64,000 nucleotides of DNA from NCBI GenBank assembly GCA_963745775.1, contig CAVUYY010000009.1, forward strand, positions 186,001 to 250,000, read 5' to 3'. A program made the translations under genes and the position numbers. Positions 61,043 through 64,000 of this stretch are shown piece by piece. Numbering within the stretch: position 1 is the stretch's first letter; every line of letters starts with the position of its first letter. This stretch comes from Gaiellasilicea sp963745775 (GTDB taxonomy: Bacteria; Actinomycetota; Thermoleophilia; Gaiellales; Gaiellaceae). Under the pieces are notes generated by a model, which had not been told where the DNA came from, did not search any database, and saw nothing but the letters and a program-made list of their open reading frames with translations.

Positions 61043-64000
61043 TCTGCAACCTCGCCGAGAGCCGCGGTCGCCTCCTGCTCGAGCCGCTCCTGGAGCGAGC
61101 AGGGGATCTCGGCCCGGCCGTGCGCGATCGCCTCGACCGCCAGCCTCGCCGCGGCGAGCGTCGTAATGCACGGGATCCGCGCCGAGACGGCGGCCTCCCT
61201 GATCAGCGAGCCGTCGCGCCGTGCCCCGGATCCCTGCGGCGTGTTGACGACGAGGTGGCAGCGACCGCCACCGATCAACTCGACGACCGTGAGGTCACCC
61301 GCGCGAGCGTCCGACACCTTGGGCACGCTCTCGACGTCGAGGCCCGCCGCGCTCAGCGTCTCGGCGGTGCCCGGCGTCGCGAGCAGTCGGAAGCCGAGCT
61401 CGGCCAGCTCCGCGGCAACGGGCACGAGGGCCTGCTTGTCGGAGCTCCGGACGGAGAGGAACGCCGTTCCCCCGATGGGCAGCGGGCGACCGGCCGCCCG
61501 CTCGGCCTTGGCGAACGCGGTCGGAAGGTCGTCGGCGCTCGCCATCACCTCTCCGGTCGAGCGCATCTCCGGGCCGAGCACCGGATCCGAGCCGGGGAAG
61601 CGGGCGAACGGAAGGACGGCCGCCTTCACGCTCACCTGGACCGGCCGTCGCTCCGGAGCGAGGTCGAGCTCGTGCAGGCGGGCGCCGGCCGCGAGTCGAG
61701 CCGCCGCGTCGACCAGGTTGACACCGGTCGCCTTGGACGCGAACGGCACCGTCCGCGACGCCCGCGGGTTCGCCTCGAGCACGTGGAGCTCCCCGTCCAC
61801 CAGCGCGAGCTGGACGTTCAGCAACCCGACGACCCCGAGCGCCGGGCCGAGCCGCCGGACGACGCGGCAGACGTCGCGGTACGTCTCGTCGTCCAGCGAA
61901 GGCGCCGGGAGAACACAGGAGGAGTCGCCCGAGTGGATTCCCGCCTCCTCGACGTGCTCCATCACCGCGCCGATGTGCACGGAGACGCCGTCGCACAGCG
62001 CATCGACGTCGATCTCGAGCGCGCCTTCGAGGAAGCGGTCGACCAGGACCTCGCCGTCGATCCCCTCCATCGTCGCGCGCACCTGCGCGGCGTCGTAACA
62101 GACCCGCATCGCCCGGCCGCCGAGGACGTAGCTCGGGCGTAGGAGCACGGGATAGCCGATCCGTTCGGCGAGCTCGACGGCCTCCTCGACCCGCGCCGCG
62201 ATCCCCCACTCCGGGCAGCGGAGCCCGAGCTCGGCGAGGAGCGAGCCGAAGCGCTGCCGATCCTCGGCGAGGTCGATCGCCTCGACCGGCGTTCCGAGCA
62301 GCTTGAACCCGGCGGCCTCGATCGCGCTCGCCAGCTTCAGCGGCGTCTGGCCGCCGAACTGGGTCACGACGCCGATCGGGCGTTCTCGCTCGAGCACCGG
62401 CAGGACGAACTCCTCGACGAGCGGCTCGAAGTAGAGGCGGTCGGACGTGTCGTAGTCGGTCGAGACCGTCTCGGGATTGCAGTTGATCATCACCGCGTCG
62501 TAGCCCTGCGCGCGATAGCTCTGAACCGCGTGGACGCAGCAGTAGTCGAACTCGATCCCCTGGCCGATCCGGTTCGGGCCCGAGCCGAGGATCACGATCA
62601 CCGGCCGTTCCGCGCTGCGCTCGACAGGGTCGTCAGCCTCCCCTGTCGTCGAGTAGAAGTAGTTCGACTCGGAGGCGACCTCGCCGGCCACGGAATCGAC
62701 TCGGCGGTACACGCGCTTCCCATCCGGAAGCCCCTGTGTGCGCAGCTCTTCGAGCTCCCGCCGAAACCAGGGGTGAACGCCGTCGGGAATGTGTTCGAGA
62801 TCGGGCCATGGCGAAGCGGTTGCCCGATCCAGCTCGCGGCTGACGAACGCCTTCCAGAACGCCTCCTGGAACGTGCGGCCGATGCCCATCGCCTCGCCCA
62901 CGGACTTCATCTGCGTCCCGAGCGTCGTGTCCGCGCCGGGGAACTTCTCGAAGGCGAACCGCGGCAGCTTGACGACGACGTAGTCGAGCGTCGGCTCGAA
63001 GCTCGCCGGGGTCGTCCGCGTCAGGTCGTTCGGAATCTCGTCGAGCGTGTAGCCGACCGCCAGCTTCGCCGCGACCTTGGCGATCGGATACCCGGTCGCC
63101 TTCGAGGCGAGCGCGGAGCTGCGGGAGACGCGCGGGTTCATCTCGATCACTCGCACCTCGCCGGTCTCGCGGCTGCGGGCGAACTGGATGTTCGAGCCGC
63201 CGGTCTCGACGCCCACCGCGCGCACGACGGCGGCGGCCGCGTCTCGCAGCTCCTGGTAGGCCTCGTCGGAGAGCGTCAGCTGCGGCGCGACGGTGACCGA
63301 GTCGCCGGTGTGAACGCCCATCGGATCGAGGTTCTCGATCGAGCAGACGATCACGACGTTGTCGCGACGATCGCGGATCACCTCCAGCTCGAACTCGTCC
63401 CAGCCGACGAGCGACTCCTCGACGAGCACCTGGCCGATCGGGCTCTCGCGCAGACCGAGCTCGACCTGGCGCCGAAGCTCGGCCGGGCTCGACGCGAAGC
63501 CGCCGCCGTGACCGCCGAGCGTGAATGCCGGGCGAACGACCGCGGGGAGCGAGACGTCCGCGAGATCGTCGAGAGTCGTGACGATCCGGGAGAGGGGAAC
63601 GGCGAGGCCGCAGCTCTGCACGGCGGCCCGGAAGAGCTCGCGATCCTCGGCGCGGCGAATCACGTCGACCGAGGCGCCGAGCAGCTCGATCCCGAGCGCC
63701 TCGAGCACGCCTTCCTCCGCCAGCTCGATCGCGAGGTTGAGAGCGGTCTGCCCGCCGAGCGTCGGCAGGAGCGCGTCGGGCCGCTCCCGGCCGAGCACGT
63801 CCGCAACGCCCTCGAGGTCGAGCGGCTCGAGGTAGGTGCGGTCGGCGAAGCCGGGGTCGGTCATGATCGTCGCGGGGTTCGAGTTGACGACGATCGTCCG
63901 GAAGCCGTCCTCACGCAGCACCTTGAGCGCCTGGCAGCCGGCGTAGTCGAACTCGCAGGCCTGGCCGATCACGATCGGCCCCGATCCGATCAGGCAGATC
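60895..64000 (-). CDS. carB: Carbamoyl-phosphate synthase large subunit (partial, runs off the right edge)
   Basis: Makes carbamoyl phosphate for pyrimidines and arginine. The frame is open to base 64000, where it reads ICLIGSGPIVIGQACEFDYA, so only the first few residues are missing. Two ATP-grasp halves: VVRPAFTLGGHGGGFASSP, ENLDPMGVHTGDSVTVAPQL and EMNPRVSRSSALASKATGYP in the first; GSGPNRIGQGIEFDYCCVHA, EANPRASRTVPFASKATGVN in the second; then an MGS-like allosteric domain (GFRLLATPGTAETLSAAG). Protein-like sequence ends near QERLEQEATAALGEVAE (~61040). The remaining codons to 60895 overlap pyrK and are probably a frame artefact. Confidence 0.95.
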   Translation of the reverse strand, partial: ICLIGSGPIVIGQACEFDYAGCQALKVLREDGFRTIVVNSNPATIMTDPGFADRTYLEPLDLEGVADVLGRERPDALLPTLGGQTALNLAIELAEEGVLEALGIELLGASVDVIRRAEDRELFRAAVQSCGLAVPLSRIVTTLDDLADVSLPAVVRPAFTLGGHGGGFASSPAELRRQVELGLRESPIGQVLVEESLVGWDEFELEVIRDRRDNVVIVCSIENLDPMGVHTGDSVTVAPQLTLSDEAYQELRDAAAAVVRAVGVETGGSNIQFARSRETGEVRVIEMNPRVSRSSALASKATGYPIAKVAAKLAVGYTLDEIPNDLTRTTPASFEPTLDYVVVKLPRFAFEKFPGADTTLGTQMKSVGEAMGIGRTFQEAFWKAFVSRELDRATASPWPDLEHIPDGVHPWFRRELEELRTQGLPDGKRVYRRVDSVAGEVASESNYFYSTTGEADDPVERSAERPVIVILGSGPNRIGQGIEFDYCCVHAVQSYRAQGYDAVMINCNPETVSTDYDTSDRLYFEPLVEEFVLPVLERERPIGVVTQFGGQTPLKLASAIEAAGFKLLGTPVEAIDLAEDRQRFGSLLAELGLRCPEWGIAARVEEAVELAERIGYPVLLRPSYVLGGRAMRVCYDAAQVRATMEGIDGEVLVDRFLEGALEIDVDALCDGVSVHIGAVMEHVEEAGIHSGDSSCVLPAPSLDDETYRDVCRVVRRLGPALGVVGLLNVQLALVDGELHVLEANPRASRTVPFASKATGVNLVDAAARLAAGARLHELDLAPERRPVQVSVKAAVLPFARFPGSDPVLGPEMRSTGEVMASADDLPTAFAKAERAAGRPLPIGGTAFLSVRSSDKQALVPVAAELAELGFRLLATPGTAETLSAAGLDVESVPKVSDARAGDLTVVELIGGGRCHLVVNTPQGSGARRDGSLIREAAVSARIPCITTLAAARLAVEAIAHGRAEIPCSLQERLEQEATAALGEVAECDAGCIAASASSRSARTRSSGSSVGMRRRASRASSSCSRRRAGCSHGP

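Overview
The window is GC-rich, almost fully coding bacterial DNA. Gene content points to Actinomycetota. The actinobacterial integration host factor (mihF) sits in the order carB-pyrK-pyrD-mihF-gmk-rpoZ-coaBC, and RNase Y, RNase J, RecX and the succinylase lysine route are all present. The style resembles Thermoleophilia (Gaiellales/Solirubrobacterales), but that class is an inference. Many starts are GTG, neighbours often overlap as GTGA/ATGA, and several genes have a -10-like hexamer only 6-9 nt before the start codon.

Layout. 1-2 kb: end of dapC, then dapD, on the + strand, converging on dapF. 2-29 kb, mostly - strand, is a conserved housekeeping block read right to left: M16 protease, dapB, macro-domain protein, dapA, rnj, an unknown gene, nucleoside hydrolase, small membrane protein, ppa, (MFS on +), ftsK, two BMP solute-binding proteins, an ABC ATPase and two permeases of the nucleoside-uptake type, a small membrane protein, rodZ-like gene, cinA, recA, recX, rny, SnoaL-like gene, miaB, SDR epimerase, tyrosine phosphatase, miaA, dapF. 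29-36.5 kb is an accessory island between pnp and the M16 gene. It holds two small secreted paralogues, two large Ig-like-repeat secreted paralogues with duplicated upstream DNA, a LuxR-type response regulator and a lone Hcp protein. 36.6-49.6 kb is the translation/RNA superoperon (rimP-nusA-ylxR-infB-ylxP, rbfA-nrnA-truB-ribF, rpsO-pnp), interrupted by two opposite-strand genes (LVIVD-repeat protein, gamma-glutamyltransferase). 49.7-57 kb holds an unknown anchored protein, a gene-free stretch with nested inverted repeats, dtd, a TPR protein, a nucleotidyltransferase and a MoxR/DUF58/transglutaminase cluster. 57-64 kb holds coaBC, rpoZ, gmk, mihF, pyrD, pyrK and carB, which runs off the right edge.

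How the genes work together. dapC, dapD, dapF, dapA and dapB cover most of the succinylase route to meso-diaminopimelate. The BMP/ABC genes and the nucleoside hydrolase fit nucleoside salvage. rny, rnj and pnp are RNA-decay enzymes. MiaA and MiaB act in sequence on tRNA A37.

Caveat. About twenty genes, many of them normally essential (pnp, coaBC, pyrD, dapF, truB), are split by one-base frame changes, often at short C or G runs. Sequencing or assembly indels explain this better than gene decay, so spans are given for the whole gene and frame breaks are noted.

Most notable: a DapF in which both catalytic cysteines are serine, the island with its repeated regulatory block, a promoter-attenuator before rimP, a Cys/His cluster at the NusA C-terminus, and an unassigned structured element at 50.8-51.0 kb.
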